Below, piece after piece: positions 9,723 through 19,175 of a stretch of 64,000 bases of DNA. The stretch comes from Bacillota bacterium (lineage in GTDB: Bacteria > Bacillota > DTU025 > MWDF01), in the NCBI GenBank assembly GCA_029565935.1, contig JAKQNF010000012.1:19495-83494 (forward strand), written 5' to 3'. The notes below the pieces were generated by a model that saw nothing but the letters and a program-made list of their open reading frames with translations, was not told the DNA's origin and ran no database searches. How positions within the stretch are numbered: position 1 is the stretch's first letter; every line of letters starts with the position of its first letter. Made by a program: the position numbers and the translations under genes.

Positions 9723-10642
9723 ACCTCTTCCCCTCCGTCATCGTAGCCGAGCTTGACCAGCTGTGCCGGGTCCTGTCTCCATTTGTTGCGCACCTTGACC
9801 CACAGCTGCAGGTTGACCTTGTTCCCGAGCAGCGATTCTATGTCCAGCCTCGCCTGGGTTCCGACCTCCTTGAGCATCGACCCTTTCGCGCCTATCACTA
9901 TGCCCTTCTGGGATTCCCTTTCCACGTACACGACTGCCGATATGTCGATCATGTCCGCGCCCCTGTTCTGCATCGATTCGACTATGACCGCCGTGGAGTG
10001 CGGGATCTCCTCCCTCGTGAGCCTGAATATCTTCTCCCTTATCAGCTCCGCCACGATGAACTCCTCCGGATGGTCGAGCTCCATGCCCTCAGGATAGAAG
10101 CGCGGTCCTTGTTGCATGACGGACGCGACCTGTCCTAACAGGTCTTCTATGCCGTCCCCCGTCTTCGCCGAGATGAGGAAATGCCTCGCGAAGCCAGCAA
10201 GGTCCGCGAAACGTGAGGTCACATCCTCGACCGCCGTACCTTCTACCATGTCCGACTTGTTCATCACGAGCCATACGTCGACTCCGGCCTTGACCAGCTC
10301 CTCCGAGACGAATACGTCCCCCTTGTGGCCGGACATGCTTGCGTCCACCACGAAAAGCACAAGATCTACGTCGCGCGCGGCCCTCCTGGCCTGGTCGTTC
10401 ATCCTCTGTCCCAACAGATGCTTCGGTTTATGTATGCCGGGCGTGTCGATGAACACGACCTGCAGGCCCGGCCTGTTAAGTATGGCGGCGACCTTGTTCC
10501 TCGTGGTCTGCGGCTTGTCCGACGTGATTACTACTTTATGCCCCATCATGGCGTTGATGAGCGTCGACTTGCCCACGTTGGGCCTTCCGATTATCCCTAC
10601 GAAACCTGAGCGGAACTGCTCAGGAGCCGTTCCAACGGACAT
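9719..10642 (-). CDS. era: GTPase Era
   Basis: A 307-residue ribosome-assembly GTPase that binds the 3' end of 16S rRNA. G motifs are GRPNVGKST (G1), DTPG (G3) and NKSD (G4), followed by the C-terminal KH domain with GIVIGAKGSMLKEVGTQAR. It is immediately downstream of cdd (1-base gap), and its stop overlaps the queA start. The cdd-era order is typical of Bacillota. Confidence 0.97.
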   Translation of the reverse strand: MSVGTAPEQFRSGFVGIIGRPNVGKSTLINAMMGHKVVITSDKPQTTRNKVAAILNRPGLQVVFIDTPGIHKPKHLLGQRMNDQARRAARDVDLVLFVVDASMSGHKGDVFVSEELVKAGVDVWLVMNKSDMVEGTAVEDVTSRFADLAGFARHFLISAKTGDGIEDLLGQVASVMQQGPRFYPEGMELDHPEEFIVAELIREKIFRLTREEIPHSTAVIVESMQNRGADMIDISAVVYVERESQKGIVIGAKGSMLKEVGTQARLDIESLLGNKVNLQLWVKVRNKWRQDPAQLVKLGYDDGGEEV

Positions 10643-10643
10643 A

Positions 10644-11051
10644 TTAGTCCTCCTTGAGCCTCATGGGCCCGAAATGCCATGGCAGCATCTCATCCAATTT
10701 ATGGTATATCGCCCCGCCCTGCCCGTCCTCGAGCACGACTTCCATGCCGGGGCTGAACTCTACGAGCGTCTGCCTGCATTGCCCGCACGGCTCGGCAGGA
10801 CCTGCGCCGTTGCCGCCGACGACGGCTATCGCTACGAAGTCCCTTACGCCCTCCGACACGGCTTTAAGCAGAGCCGTCCTTTCGGCGCATATGGTGCATC
10901 CGTATGCTGCGTTCTCCACGTTGCATCCCAGCCAGATACCGCCCTTGCGATCAAGCAACGCGGCTCCCACCTTGTATCCCGAATATGGGGCATAGGCGTT
11001 CTCCTTCGCCGTCCTTGCCAGCTCGAGCAATGCCTTGCGGTCGATTTTCAA
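10644..11051 (-). CDS. cdd: Cytidine deaminase
   Basis: A 135-residue homotetrameric-type cytidine deaminase for pyrimidine salvage. The zinc/catalytic motifs are CAERTA (with the catalytic Glu) and PCGQCRQ. NVENAAYG is the substrate-binding loop. I choose the TTG at 11051 because GAGAGGTG lies 6 bases upstream and this gives the family's usual length; a longer in-frame reading starts at another TTG. dgkA, often between ybeY and cdd, is missing. Confidence 0.94.
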   Translation of the reverse strand: MKIDRKALLELARTAKENAYAPYSGYKVGAALLDRKGGIWLGCNVENAAYGCTICAERTALLKAVSEGVRDFVAIAVVGGNGAGPAEPCGQCRQTLVEFSPGMEVVLEDGQGGAIYHKLDEMLPWHFGPMRLKED

Positions 11052-11110
11052 TTCTAACACCTCTCGATCAGAATCCAAAAGGCCCCCACGACGGCCTGAC
11101 TCCTGTCCTT

Positions 11111-11584
11111 CTATCTGGTCATCCCCATGCCGGACAGTACGTCCTCCTCGGCGAGCCTCATCTCAGCCTTGTCCTTGTCGTCCTCGTGGTCGTAACCGAG
11201 CAGATGCAGAGCCCCATGGACCGAAAGGTACGCTACCTCCCTCTCAGTGGTGTGCCCGTACTCCTCGGCCTGCCTTTCAGCCGTCTCCAGGGATATCACG
11301 ATGTCTCCCAGCAGGTTGACCATCTCGGGGTCCTCATCGTGCTCGTCGTCTTCGTCCAACGGGAACGACAAGACGTCCGTGTGCGTATCCTTACCCCTGT
11401 AGCGCAGGTTGAGCTTCCTTATGCCATCGTCGTCAGTGATGAGCACCGAAACTTCGTAGGCTCCGTCGGGCGCATATTTGCTAATGCATTTCCCAACGGC
11501 TTCCTCGACCAGCGATTCCGTCGCGCCCGCCTCGCCCATCAGCCCTTCGGGCTCATATGCGAACTCCACTATCACCTGGTGCAT
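11111..11584 (-). CDS. ybeY: Endoribonuclease YbeY
   Basis: A 157-residue zinc endoribonuclease acting in 16S rRNA maturation and ribosome quality control. The signature HGALHLLGYDH (HGxLHLxGYDH) is near residues 123-133. Start and stop abut pgpH, with the ATG immediately following that gene's stop codon. A short acidic insertion (DEDDEHDEDPEM) lies before GDIVIS. Family order with phoH and pgpH is standard. Confidence 0.96.
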   Translation of the reverse strand: MHQVIVEFAYEPEGLMGEAGATESLVEEAVGKCISKYAPDGAYEVSVLITDDDGIRKLNLRYRGKDTHTDVLSFPLDEDDEHDEDPEMVNLLGDIVISLETAERQAEEYGHTTEREVAYLSVHGALHLLGYDHEDDKDKAEMRLAEEDVLSGMGMTR

Positions 11585-13726
11585 CTATTCGTTCCCCCTG
11601 GCATCCTTGCCGTCCGTCCCGTCCTTTAGAAGCTGTGCGGACTGGCTCGGATAAGCGATCCTCTCGTGCTTCACTCCCGATATCGTGTTCACGAAGCTCT
11701 CCTCGATCTCCTTAAGGTCCTTTAACGTCAAAGGCGTCTCGTTGAGATCTCCCGCGTACAGCCTCTCCCTGATAAGGCTGTGTATGGATTCCCTTACCTT
11801 CTCTGGATCGGCAGTGTTCACCGTCCTGATCTTCGCCTCGGTGATATCGGCGAGCATTATAAGGGCAGCTTCCGACGTCTGCGGACTTGGCCCCGGATAG
11901 CTGTACTTCTCCGCGTCCTCCACCGAGCCGTACCTGCCCATGGCCTTGTGGTAGAAGTACCATACCTTCGAGCATCCGTGGTGCTGGGCAATTATGTCGA
12001 TTATGCTGGCAGGCAGCCCATTCTCCCTGGCGAGTTGTATGCCGTAAGCCACGTGGTCTATTATTATCCCCGACGACACCTCCGGAGGAAGGTCGTCGTG
12101 CGGGTTCACCTTGTTTATCTGGTTCTCCACGAAGAAATCCGGTTGTTTCACCTTGCCGCAGTCATGGTAGAGGGCGGCGGCCCTAACCAGCAGCGGGTCG
12201 GCGCCTACCGTAGAGGCAGCGGCCTCGGCCAGGTTGCCCACGATTATGCTGTGGTGGTACGTGCCGGGCGCTTCCATCATTATCCTTCTTAGGAGCTCAT
12301 TGCCCGGATTCGAGACTTCGAGCAGCCTGAATGGGGATGAGAGGCCCATGGCGGCCTCTGCGAACGGCATGGTGCCAAGGCAAAGGACCGCGCTAAGAAG
12401 GCCGTTCGTCGCCGACGCCACCAATATTCCCGCTGTCGGCAGGTCCCCTGCCAGGGCGGAGACGGACGCTCCCGTCACCGCCGTGCCTGCGGCTATGTAG
12501 AGTGCGGCCCTCACCATGCTGAACCTGTCGGTCAGGTCCCTTGCCATGTTGATGCCCAGCACAACGCCCGTGAGCGGGCCTATCATCGACATGAGGGAGC
12601 CTTGGAACATGAAGCAGTTGAAGACCGTGGTGGTGACCCCTGCGGCCATGGCCGTCCTCGAATCAACCATCAGCGTCAGGCTCATCGCGATGTATGCCAC
12701 GGGCACATAGAGCGGCGCATAATCTCCCAGGAACCTGTAAGCGGCCCAGGACATGAAGACGCCGACCGTTATCAGCACGACGCTCAGCAGGAACTTCTTG
12801 TCGTTCCTGTAGCCTTCGTTCTTGGTCCAGCTCATGAAAACCGCGAACGTGCCGAGTACCATGGCGGCAAGCAGGCCGAGAGAAAGCCTGGCCCAGACCG
12901 GTTCCATGCCCTTCAGCAGGCCTAGCGACTTCGTGAGGTTAAGATGCTGCTCAGTCACTATCTGGCCCTGTTTTACGATGACCGTGCCCTTTTGTATGTA
13001 GACCGACTGTACGTTCGCTTCGGCCTCGTTAGCGCTCTTCTCCAAGGCGGCCATGTCCACCGCCGTATTGGGTTCTATAAGGGTGTTCGCGATGTCCGCG
13101 GCGCTTTTTGCGATCTCAGGGTCCAGGCCCAGCTGCGTCAGGCCTTGGTAGGTGAGCTTCTTCTCCTGAGCCAGAGTGGATTCGAGCACTTTCTTGTTCT
13201 TCAGGACCGAGACGACGTATCTCTTTACAATGGACAGCTCTTCGCTGAACTGCTCGCTAGTAAGCTCTATGAGCCTCGACAGGGCCGGCTTGGGCATCGA
13301 AGGGATCCCGGCTGCGGTCATGGCCTTTACGAGCTCGTCCAGCCTTGCCTGTATCCCCTTGCTAGTGTTGCCCCTGGCCTTCGATATCAGGCTGAATAGC
13401 GTGTCCATCCTGCTTTCCGCTACTACCGACACGGTCTCGTTTATCCTCATGTACGCCGGATTTTCAGACGATGATAGCAGGAAGTTCTTCCTGGCCTCCT
13501 GTTTTAGGATGTCGGTGGCGGCCTTGTTGAGCACCGTCCTGTGGGCGATTACGTTCCTCATCGCAGGCTTGCCCAGCTCAAGCTTCACGGCAAGCGGGGT
13601 GATGTTCGTCGACAACATCAAGAAACAGAGGGCCCACGCAGCCAGGAGCACAGCAAGCTTGATCCACTTCGAGCTGGCACGCCTGGCAATCCTGGCCCTA
13701 GCCCTGCCTCTGCCATCGTTTTTCAT
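11585..13726 (-). CDS. pgpH: Membrane HD-domain phosphodiesterase, PgpH type (c-di-AMP)
   Basis: A 713-residue 7TMR-HD protein. After a first helix (LAVLLAAWALCFLML) comes an extracellular 7TM-HD domain to about residue 270, then a block of about seven helices (roughly 280-470), then an HD domain with HHSIIVGNLAEAA and ALYHDCGKV, and later a conserved DHVAYGIQLARE. PgpH proteins hydrolyse the second messenger c-di-AMP; the assignment here rests on architecture and on the phoH-pgpH-ybeY gene order. It overlaps phoH by four bases. Confidence 0.93.
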   Translation of the reverse strand: MKNDGRGRARARIARRASSKWIKLAVLLAAWALCFLMLSTNITPLAVKLELGKPAMRNVIAHRTVLNKAATDILKQEARKNFLLSSSENPAYMRINETVSVVAESRMDTLFSLISKARGNTSKGIQARLDELVKAMTAAGIPSMPKPALSRLIELTSEQFSEELSIVKRYVVSVLKNKKVLESTLAQEKKLTYQGLTQLGLDPEIAKSAADIANTLIEPNTAVDMAALEKSANEAEANVQSVYIQKGTVIVKQGQIVTEQHLNLTKSLGLLKGMEPVWARLSLGLLAAMVLGTFAVFMSWTKNEGYRNDKKFLLSVVLITVGVFMSWAAYRFLGDYAPLYVPVAYIAMSLTLMVDSRTAMAAGVTTTVFNCFMFQGSLMSMIGPLTGVVLGINMARDLTDRFSMVRAALYIAAGTAVTGASVSALAGDLPTAGILVASATNGLLSAVLCLGTMPFAEAAMGLSSPFRLLEVSNPGNELLRRIMMEAPGTYHHSIIVGNLAEAAASTVGADPLLVRAAALYHDCGKVKQPDFFVENQINKVNPHDDLPPEVSSGIIIDHVAYGIQLARENGLPASIIDIIAQHHGCSKVWYFYHKAMGRYGSVEDAEKYSYPGPSPQTSEAALIMLADITEAKIRTVNTADPEKVRESIHSLIRERLYAGDLNETPLTLKDLKEIEESFVNTISGVKHERIAYPSQSAQLLKDGTDGKDARGNE

Positions 13727-14733
13727 CTGCTCTTCTCCGTTTCGTCCGACTGGAACAGGATGCCGTTCCTGTTGCCCTCGATCGCCTCGTAGGCCTTGAT
13801 CACCCTCTGCACGAGCTCATGCCTTACGACATCCAGCTCGGTAAGGTATACGACGGCTATGCCCGATACGTCTTTCAAAATGGACGCGGCCTCCACCAAT
13901 CCCGAGTCCTGCCCTTTTGGGAGGTCAATCTGCGTAACGTCCCCTGTGACCACCACCTTGGACGAGAAGCCCATCCTGGTGAGGAACATCTTCATCTGTT
14001 CCCTCGTCGTGTTCTGCGCCTCGTCCAGGATGATGAAGGCATCGTCCAGCGTCCTTCCCCTCATGTATGCCAAGGGGGCGATCTCCAGGGCGCCTTTGTC
14101 ACGCAGCCTGTCGAACCCTTCGATGCCCATTATGTCCCAGAGCGCATCGTACAGCGGCCTAAGGTAGGGATCGACCTTCTCCTGGATGTCGCCTGGCAGG
14201 AAGCCAAGCTTCTCCCCGGCCTCCACTGCGGGCCTTGTGAGGATTATCCTGTTCACCTGCCTTGCCTTGTACGCCGCCACGGCCATCGCCACCGCAAGGT
14301 ACGTCTTGCCGGTGCCAGCGGGGCCTATGCCGAAGGTCATACTGTTCCCCCTGATAGCGTCGATGTATACCTTCTGTCCCACAGTCCTCGGTTTTATCTG
14401 TTTGCCGCGGCTGGTGACTTGTATCACGTCGCTCAGCAACGCGGACAGGGTCATGGGGCTTCCCTGCCTGGCAAGGTCCAACGCATGCTTCGCGTCCCTT
14501 ATGCTTACCCTGTTGCCGGCCCTCACTACGCTCCTTATGTCCTCCAGCACGCTAAGGGCCAGGTCTACGCCTTCCTCATCGCCTTTGAGGACTATGTCCG
14601 CCCCCCTGGAGTTCGCGGCTATGGAAAGTTCCGCCTCCAGTAGCTTCAGTATCTCGTCGCCGGCCCCGTAGACCAACGATGCCTCACCGACGTCAAAAAC
14701 GGTGAAATTAGCCTCTTTCTCTATATCGCCCAT
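13723..14733 (-). CDS. phoH: PhoH family ATPase
   Basis: A 336-residue PhoH-like ATPase (PhoH1 type) with Walker A GPAGTGKTYLA, Walker B FIILDEAQNTT and a short N-terminal RNA-binding-like region. PhoH proteins are linked to RNA metabolism, usually beside ybeY, as here. The start is set at MGDIEKEANF (14733) behind GGATGGAGG; sequence upstream reads through a hairpin and is unlikely to be coding. C-terminus ends in QSDETEKSR. Confidence 0.94.
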   Translation of the reverse strand: MGDIEKEANFTVFDVGEASLVYGAGDEILKLLEAELSIAANSRGADIVLKGDEEGVDLALSVLEDIRSVVRAGNRVSIRDAKHALDLARQGSPMTLSALLSDVIQVTSRGKQIKPRTVGQKVYIDAIRGNSMTFGIGPAGTGKTYLAVAMAVAAYKARQVNRIILTRPAVEAGEKLGFLPGDIQEKVDPYLRPLYDALWDIMGIEGFDRLRDKGALEIAPLAYMRGRTLDDAFIILDEAQNTTREQMKMFLTRMGFSSKVVVTGDVTQIDLPKGQDSGLVEAASILKDVSGIAVVYLTELDVVRHELVQRVIKAYEAIEGNRNGILFQSDETEKSR

Positions 14734-14767
14734 CCTCCATCCGTCGTGCTGTCTATAGTCCAAGCGC

Positions 14768-14798
14768 GCGCCCGACCGGCTTACGACCGGCCGGGCGC
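14768..14798. terminator. Inverted repeat upstream of phoH
   Basis: A 12-bp GC-rich stem with one mismatch (GCGCCCGACCGG / CCGGCCGGGCGC) lies between the stop of the 266-residue membrane protein and phoH. There is no T-run, so it may only weaken transcription into phoH. Confidence 0.45.
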
Positions 14799-14829
14799 AC
14801 ACCTGAAGATTCCACGCCGCACCGCCCCA

Positions 14830-15630
14830 TCAATATGCCCTTCTGGTGCGAAAGCCCCTGATGGGCCTCTTGGCCAGCGGCCTTGTCATTATCTCCGCCC
14901 AGACTATGGCGTCCGCCATCTCCTTCATGTTGATGCCGCCCACCAGGTCCACGTGCTCGGGCTCTCCTATTCCGGACAGGTACTTAAGATAAACTTCCAA
15001 TCCTTCGCCTTCGAAGCTCTCTATCGGTTCCTTGGCCCATGTATCCAGGGTGTCGACCCCTTTTACTGTGCTGGAAGGCCATTCCATGCCTACGCCCTCC
15101 ATGCTGACGCCTTCCATGCCCCTTTCTAGGATCTCCTTCTGGAATGGGGTCAAAGCTTCGATGTTCTCCCTTACTAGGCCCTTCCATTCCTTAAGGCTCT
15201 CGGAGCTCGTGCCCGGCAAGCTCCCGCTGAGAGCTTCTTCCATCAACGGCCCCTCGCCTTCGGCGGGCTGTGCTTGCTCGGGTGCGGGTTCTTCGAACCT
15301 GGATTTGATCACCCTTTTGGCGACGGGCTGCGGCGTCCAGGCGGGTACGCCAGGGAACGGCCCCTGCGCAGGACCGGCGGCCGGGCCTTCAGCCTGCCCT
15401 TGGCCCTGTACCACCACTACCGTGCCATCGCCTTCCTGTCCGGCCTGCCCCTCCTCCAGGGTCTTCCTTATCTCTTCCAGCTTCCTCCTCACCGTCTCGG
15501 AATCGAAGCCCCTGCCCTTGCTCTTCGTTGCGCCCGTGACCGCCTTGACGATGCGGACGATCACCGACACGATGACCAAGAACCAGATGATCCCGAAGAT
15601 CAGCGGTATGAGCTCGAACAGGTCAAACAT
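14830..15630 (-). CDS. Membrane-anchored protein with Pro/Gly/Gln-rich linker, function unknown
   Basis: A 266-residue protein. One N-terminal helix (IIWFLVIVSVIVRIVKAV) is followed by a basic region and a short helical segment (ETVRRKLEEIRKTLEEG), then a low-complexity linker rich in Pro, Gly, Gln and Ala (about 70-110). The C-terminal half is predicted helical and includes a small repeat MEGVSMEGVGMEW. The start follows AGGAGGGG. It sits directly after floA in what looks like one operon, so a role with the flotillin/NfeD membrane machinery is a reasonable guess. I recognise no family. Confidence 0.75.
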   Translation of the reverse strand: MFDLFELIPLIFGIIWFLVIVSVIVRIVKAVTGATKSKGRGFDSETVRRKLEEIRKTLEEGQAGQEGDGTVVVVQGQGQAEGPAAGPAQGPFPGVPAWTPQPVAKRVIKSRFEEPAPEQAQPAEGEGPLMEEALSGSLPGTSSESLKEWKGLVRENIEALTPFQKEILERGMEGVSMEGVGMEWPSSTVKGVDTLDTWAKEPIESFEGEGLEVYLKYLSGIGEPEHVDLVGGINMKEMADAIVWAEIMTRPLAKRPIRGFRTRRAY

Positions 15631-15657
15631 GGAGGGATCCCCTCCTATACGTACACA

Positions 15658-16665
15658 TTACTTGCCGCCTTCTGGCGTTACTTCCTCGACCACAGGGGCC
15701 TTCTGGCCCACCTTGGCGATGCTCTCTCTCATCTGCGTGTCGGATTGGACGTTGAGAAGGTTGTAATAATCCATCACACCGAGGTTGCCCTCTTTAAGGG
15801 CCTGCGCCATGGCCTTGGGCACTTCGGCCTCCGCCTCCACGACCCTGGCCCTCATCTCCTGTACCCTGGCCTTCATCTCCTGCTCCACGGCAAGGGCCGC
15901 AAAGCGCCTCTCCGCCGCTTTCGCCTGGGCGATGTTCTTGTCGGCCTCGGCCTGGTCCATCTGCAGCCTCGCACCTATGTTCCTTCCGACGTCGACGTCT
16001 GCGATGTCGATCGAGAGTATCTCGAAAGCCGTCCCTATGTCCAGACCCTTCGACAGGACCGTCCTGGATATCATGTCAGGGTTCTCCAAGACCACCTTGT
16101 GGCTCTCGGCGGAACCGACCGTGGTAACTATGCCCTCGCCTACCCTGGCGATTACCGTGGCCTCTCCGGCGCCTCCAACCAACCGCTCGATGTTGGCGCG
16201 TACGGTGACCCTGGCTTTTGCCCTCAGTTCGATGCCGTCCTTCGCCACCGCTGCCACGACGGGGGTCTCTATGACTTTGGGGTTTACGCTCATCTGGACC
16301 GCCTCGAGGACGTTCCTGCCTGCCAGGTCGATCGCCGTGGCGCTTTCGAAGGTCAGGTTTATGTTGGCCCTCTGGGCCGCGATGAGCGCGTCGACCACGC
16401 GGTCCACGTTGCCGCCTGCGAGGTGATGGGCTTCGAGCTTGTCCACGCTGACAGGTATGCCCGCTTTGACCGCCTTGATCATGGGCATGATTATCCTATA
16501 CGGCGCGACCCTCCTAAGCCTCATCCCGACCAATGTGAACAACCCTACCTTCACGCCCGCCGCCAGGGCCGATATCCACAGCCCGACGGGTATGAAGTTC
16601 AACAACAGGATGAGGAATATGAAGATTAGAACCGGCAGGAAGATCACAATGAAACTGATATCCAT
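15658..16665 (-). CDS. floA: Flotillin-like protein FloA
   Basis: A 335-residue FloA/YqfA scaffold of functional membrane microdomains. It has an N-terminal membrane hairpin region ([20 protein letters not shown]), the sequence [27 protein letters not shown] split across positions 26-52, then the SPFH domain and a coiled-coil rich in Ala/Glu (around 230-300). Length equals the B. subtilis protein (331). It follows two NfeD-type genes, the usual partners of this family. Confidence 0.95.
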   Translation of the reverse strand: MDISFIVIFLPVLIFIFLILLLNFIPVGLWISALAAGVKVGLFTLVGMRLRRVAPYRIIMPMIKAVKAGIPVSVDKLEAHHLAGGNVDRVVDALIAAQRANINLTFESATAIDLAGRNVLEAVQMSVNPKVIETPVVAAVAKDGIELRAKARVTVRANIERLVGGAGEATVIARVGEGIVTTVGSAESHKVVLENPDMISRTVLSKGLDIGTAFEILSIDIADVDVGRNIGARLQMDQAEADKNIAQAKAAERRFAALAVEQEMKARVQEMRARVVEAEAEVPKAMAQALKEGNLGVMDYYNLLNVQSDTQMRESIAKVGQKAPVVEEVTPEGGK

Positions 16666-16695
16666 ACGTACATACCTCCTTAAGCTTCGTCCGAG

Positions 16696-17010
16696 CTACC
16701 TTTTTATGCGTACGAGCACCCTTTGGCCCAGATGGCCCATCACGACCACCTCGGTCCCCGGCTCTATGAACTCCCCTTCAGATATCGCCTCGTACGGTAC
16801 CGACCCAACCTCTATCACACCTACGGGCCTTAAAGTCTTCGACACCACGGCGCTCGTTCCTTCCGCCGGCAGGGAGACTCCCGTACCGGCCTTCGCCGGA
16901 TGGTCCGACCTGGCTGTGAGGAGAGAGCCCCTAACCGCGACCATGCCGAGCCATACAAGGGCGCCTACTGCGGCCAGAAGGATGATTAGGCCGGTCATCC
17001 CGCTATCCAT
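16696..17010 (-). CDS. Small NfeD C-terminal-like OB-fold membrane protein
   Basis: A 104-residue protein with one N-terminal helix (LIILLAAVGALVWLGMVAV) and an OB-fold of the NfeD C-terminal type: LRPVGVIEVGSVPYEAISEG, then GTEVVVMGHLGQRVLVRI. The same motif (TLRPVGTAYFG...LSEGEFLPPGTEVVV) ends the preceding long NfeD protein, so this is a duplicated, free-standing copy. Its start overlaps that gene's stop by 8 bases. Probably acts with FloA. Confidence 0.85.
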   Translation of the reverse strand: MDSGMTGLIILLAAVGALVWLGMVAVRGSLLTARSDHPAKAGTGVSLPAEGTSAVVSKTLRPVGVIEVGSVPYEAISEGEFIEPGTEVVVMGHLGQRVLVRIKR

Positions 17011-18361
17011 TGTCCTGATCCTCTGTGCTAGTAACGGCGCTCCTGTCGAGTTTCCTCACGATGATCTTGCTGCCTTCTATCCTCTCTACCACTACCTCGG
17101 TACCGGGGGGCAGGAATTCGCCCTCGGACAGGACGTCGGTCTTGGTCCTCCCGAAATAGGCAGTACCTACGGGCCTCAGCGTAGAGAAGACGATACCTTC
17201 GTCCCCGGTTTTGGGTGCAGCGGGCCCTTTGGGGGATGCCGCTGGTTTTACTGCGATGTTCTTGCCCGTAACTTCGGTCAATATCAGGCGGCCTATGAAG
17301 CTGTTGCCCTTTACGCCCTTCTTATCGAGCACCCTGACCAGAATTATGATCGCCGCTATCGCGAACGCGAGGGCAATGCTAACAGCGATGAACGCCTCGC
17401 CCGGCGTCGGATATGACATCACGAAGCTCGCGAAGATGGCGATCAGACCCGACACCCCGATGACTCCGAAGCCGGGTATGAACAGCTCGATCATCAGAAG
17501 GATCATACCGACGATGAACAGCGCCACGATCTCCCAGCCGGCCATCCCGGTGATTATCCTCCCATAGAAGAACAACGCGAAACCCAGTACCCCGGCCATC
17601 CCGAAAATGCCGAATCCAGGTGTGAAGGCCTCCACGATGAGGCCTACCACGCCCACCATTAGCAATATCTCCGACGTCACCGGGGATGTCAAAAACTGCC
17701 CGAAACGCTCCATGTTGTTCATCGAGAAATCTATGCGGGTCAGCTCTGAAAGGCCCGCGCCCAAGAGCATGTCCTCGATGTTCGAGTACGTCCCGTCCGC
17801 GAATCCGATCCTCACGGCGTCCTCCGCCCCGAGCGTCAGGATCTTGCCCTTCTCCTTTAGCCCCGCTATTTCAATATCACTATCGACCATCGAACCAGCT
17901 ACCTTAGGGTCCCTGCCGTTCGCGCTCGCGGTGCTCTCGAACTGCTGGCGATATGCGGAGATGTACTTCTCCTCGGCTGGGCGCGTCTCGGCGGCGCCTA
18001 TCGACCCTCCCTTGCCCATGTAAAGCCCATCGCAGCTAAGAGCTACCAGCGCGCCGGCCGACCATGCCTTCTGGTCGACGAACGCGATCGTCCTCACGCC
18101 ACTGGCCATGATTTCATCCCTTATCCTGTTGGACGCGTCCACGAGCCCGCCGTAGGTGTCGATGTCGAATACAACGGCCTTTGCGCCTGCACCCTCGGCT
18201 TCTTTTAGGGCCCTTGCGACGAAGAGCACCGTCCCGTCGTCGATGTCCCCTTTGACAGGCACGACGTAGACCGTGCCGGGATCTCCCCTAGCGATCAGTG
18301 AAAAAAACACCGCTATGAGAGAAAGAACCACAAAAAAGGTAGCCAACTGTCTCCAGCGCAT
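17003..18361 (-). CDS. NfeD family membrane serine protease (long form)
   Basis: A 452-residue long-form NfeD. A signal-anchor helix is followed by a ClpP-like serine protease domain (VVFDIDTYGGLVDA; the nucleophile is probably Ser in KAWSAGALVALSCD; a Lys/Ser region KGGSIGAAE), then four to five membrane helices (about 230-345) and a cytoplasmic OB-fold at the end. Such proteases are paired with stomatin/flotillin genes, as here with floA. The ATG lies behind GGGGTGAAGAAGG. Confidence 0.92.
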   Translation of the reverse strand: MRWRQLATFFVVLSLIAVFFSLIARGDPGTVYVVPVKGDIDDGTVLFVARALKEAEGAGAKAVVFDIDTYGGLVDASNRIRDEIMASGVRTIAFVDQKAWSAGALVALSCDGLYMGKGGSIGAAETRPAEEKYISAYRQQFESTASANGRDPKVAGSMVDSDIEIAGLKEKGKILTLGAEDAVRIGFADGTYSNIEDMLLGAGLSELTRIDFSMNNMERFGQFLTSPVTSEILLMVGVVGLIVEAFTPGFGIFGMAGVLGFALFFYGRIITGMAGWEIVALFIVGMILLMIELFIPGFGVIGVSGLIAIFASFVMSYPTPGEAFIAVSIALAFAIAAIIILVRVLDKKGVKGNSFIGRLILTEVTGKNIAVKPAASPKGPAAPKTGDEGIVFSTLRPVGTAYFGRTKTDVLSEGEFLPPGTEVVVERIEGSKIIVRKLDRSAVTSTEDQDNG

Positions 18362-18476
18362 CCTTCTTCACCCCTGACAGAAATAGGTTATTCCATCTAT
18401 AAGCTATTATATCAATTTATGGTCGGTTTTTAAGGTCAGCGGTCGCAACCTCGTCATAATTCGCCCATTAAGTAAA

Positions 18477-18498
18477 ACGCCGGGCACGGGCCCGGCGT
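18477..18498 (-). terminator. Rho-independent terminator of rpsU
   Basis: Minus-strand stem ACGCCGGGC / GCCCGGCGT with a 4-base loop, followed by a short TTTT, placed 19 bases after the rpsU stop. Confidence 0.75.
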
Positions 18499-18516
18499 CA
18501 CTGATGCGGTATTAAC

Positions 18517-18693
18517 TTAGCGGAAGCGCCTCTTGCGCGCGGCCTCGGACTTCTTCTTGCGCTTTACGCTAGGCTTCTCATAGTGCTCCCTCTTGCGTAT
18601 CTCAGCCAAGACTCCCGACATCTGGCACTGGCGCTTGAAGCGGCGCAGCGCGCTGTCCAGGGTCTCGTTCTTTCCAACTCGAACCTCTGCCAT
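18517..18693 (-). CDS. rpsU: Small ribosomal subunit protein bS21
   Basis: A 58-residue S21: [20 protein letters not shown] at the start and a basic tail ending [11 protein letters not shown]. The ATG at 18693 lies behind GGAGGGG and gives the family length; an upstream in-frame TTG would add 15 unrelated residues. The gene has its own promoter and terminator. Confidence 0.96.
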   Translation of the reverse strand: MAEVRVGKNETLDSALRRFKRQCQMSGVLAEIRKREHYEKPSVKRKKKSEAARKRRFR

Positions 18694-18777
18694 ACGGACT
18701 CCCCTCCCTCCGGGTTTGGATTCACGGTCTGCCGCCAAAGCTGATCCGTATGACCTTGCAAAGCAAGTTCTTTTGAT

Positions 18778-18807
18778 ATGTTATCCTAACTAGCATATCG
18801 TTGTCAA
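18778..18807 (-). promoter_or_regulatory. Sigma-70-type promoter for rpsU
   Basis: TTGACA at 18802-18807 and TAACAT at 18778-18783 (minus strand) are separated by 18 bases, about 85 bases upstream of the rpsU start. Confidence 0.6.
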
Positions 18808-18814
18808 TAAACCA

Positions 18815-19153
18815 TCAACCTGGAGGCCAGCCGAACGGCCTTCCCCCGAGCAGGTGCATGTGCAGATGCTCAACGCTCTGGCCGCCGTCAGGTCCGGAGT
18901 TTACGACGAGCCTGAAGCCGGTGTCAAAGATGCCCATCTCTCTCGCTATTCCGACCGCCCTGGCCGCCATCCTGCCGATTATCCCGGCATCCCCTTCTAC
19001 TTCCTTGATCCCCGGTATGTGCTCCTTCGGCACTATCAGCACGTGCACAGGCCCGGCCGGGCTTATATCCTTGAACGCCGCGAGCTCGTCATCCTCGAAC
19101 ACCAGGCTCCCCAGCCTACCGGCTGCTATCTTGCAGAATATGCAATCGTCCAA
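18815..19153 (-). CDS. HIT family (HinT-like) purine nucleotide hydrolase
   Basis: A 112-residue HIT protein. CIFCKIAAG near the start and the histidine triad EHLHMHLLGG near residues 95-104 define the Hint branch, which hydrolyses adenosine phosphoramidates. It starts at TTG behind GGAAGGGG and is 22 bases after mtaB, the common Bacillota neighbour. Confidence 0.93.
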   Translation of the reverse strand: MDDCIFCKIAAGRLGSLVFEDDELAAFKDISPAGPVHVLIVPKEHIPGIKEVEGDAGIIGRMAARAVGIAREMGIFDTGFRLVVNSGPDGGQSVEHLHMHLLGGRPFGWPPG

Positions 19154-19175
19154 CGGGATCCACCCCTTCCTTCGG

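Noticed and set aside
7132..11051. Loss of expected neighbours (secDF after yajC, dgkA between ybeY and cdd)
   Set aside because: Gene order around these loci varies widely among Bacillota, so absence here is not notable.
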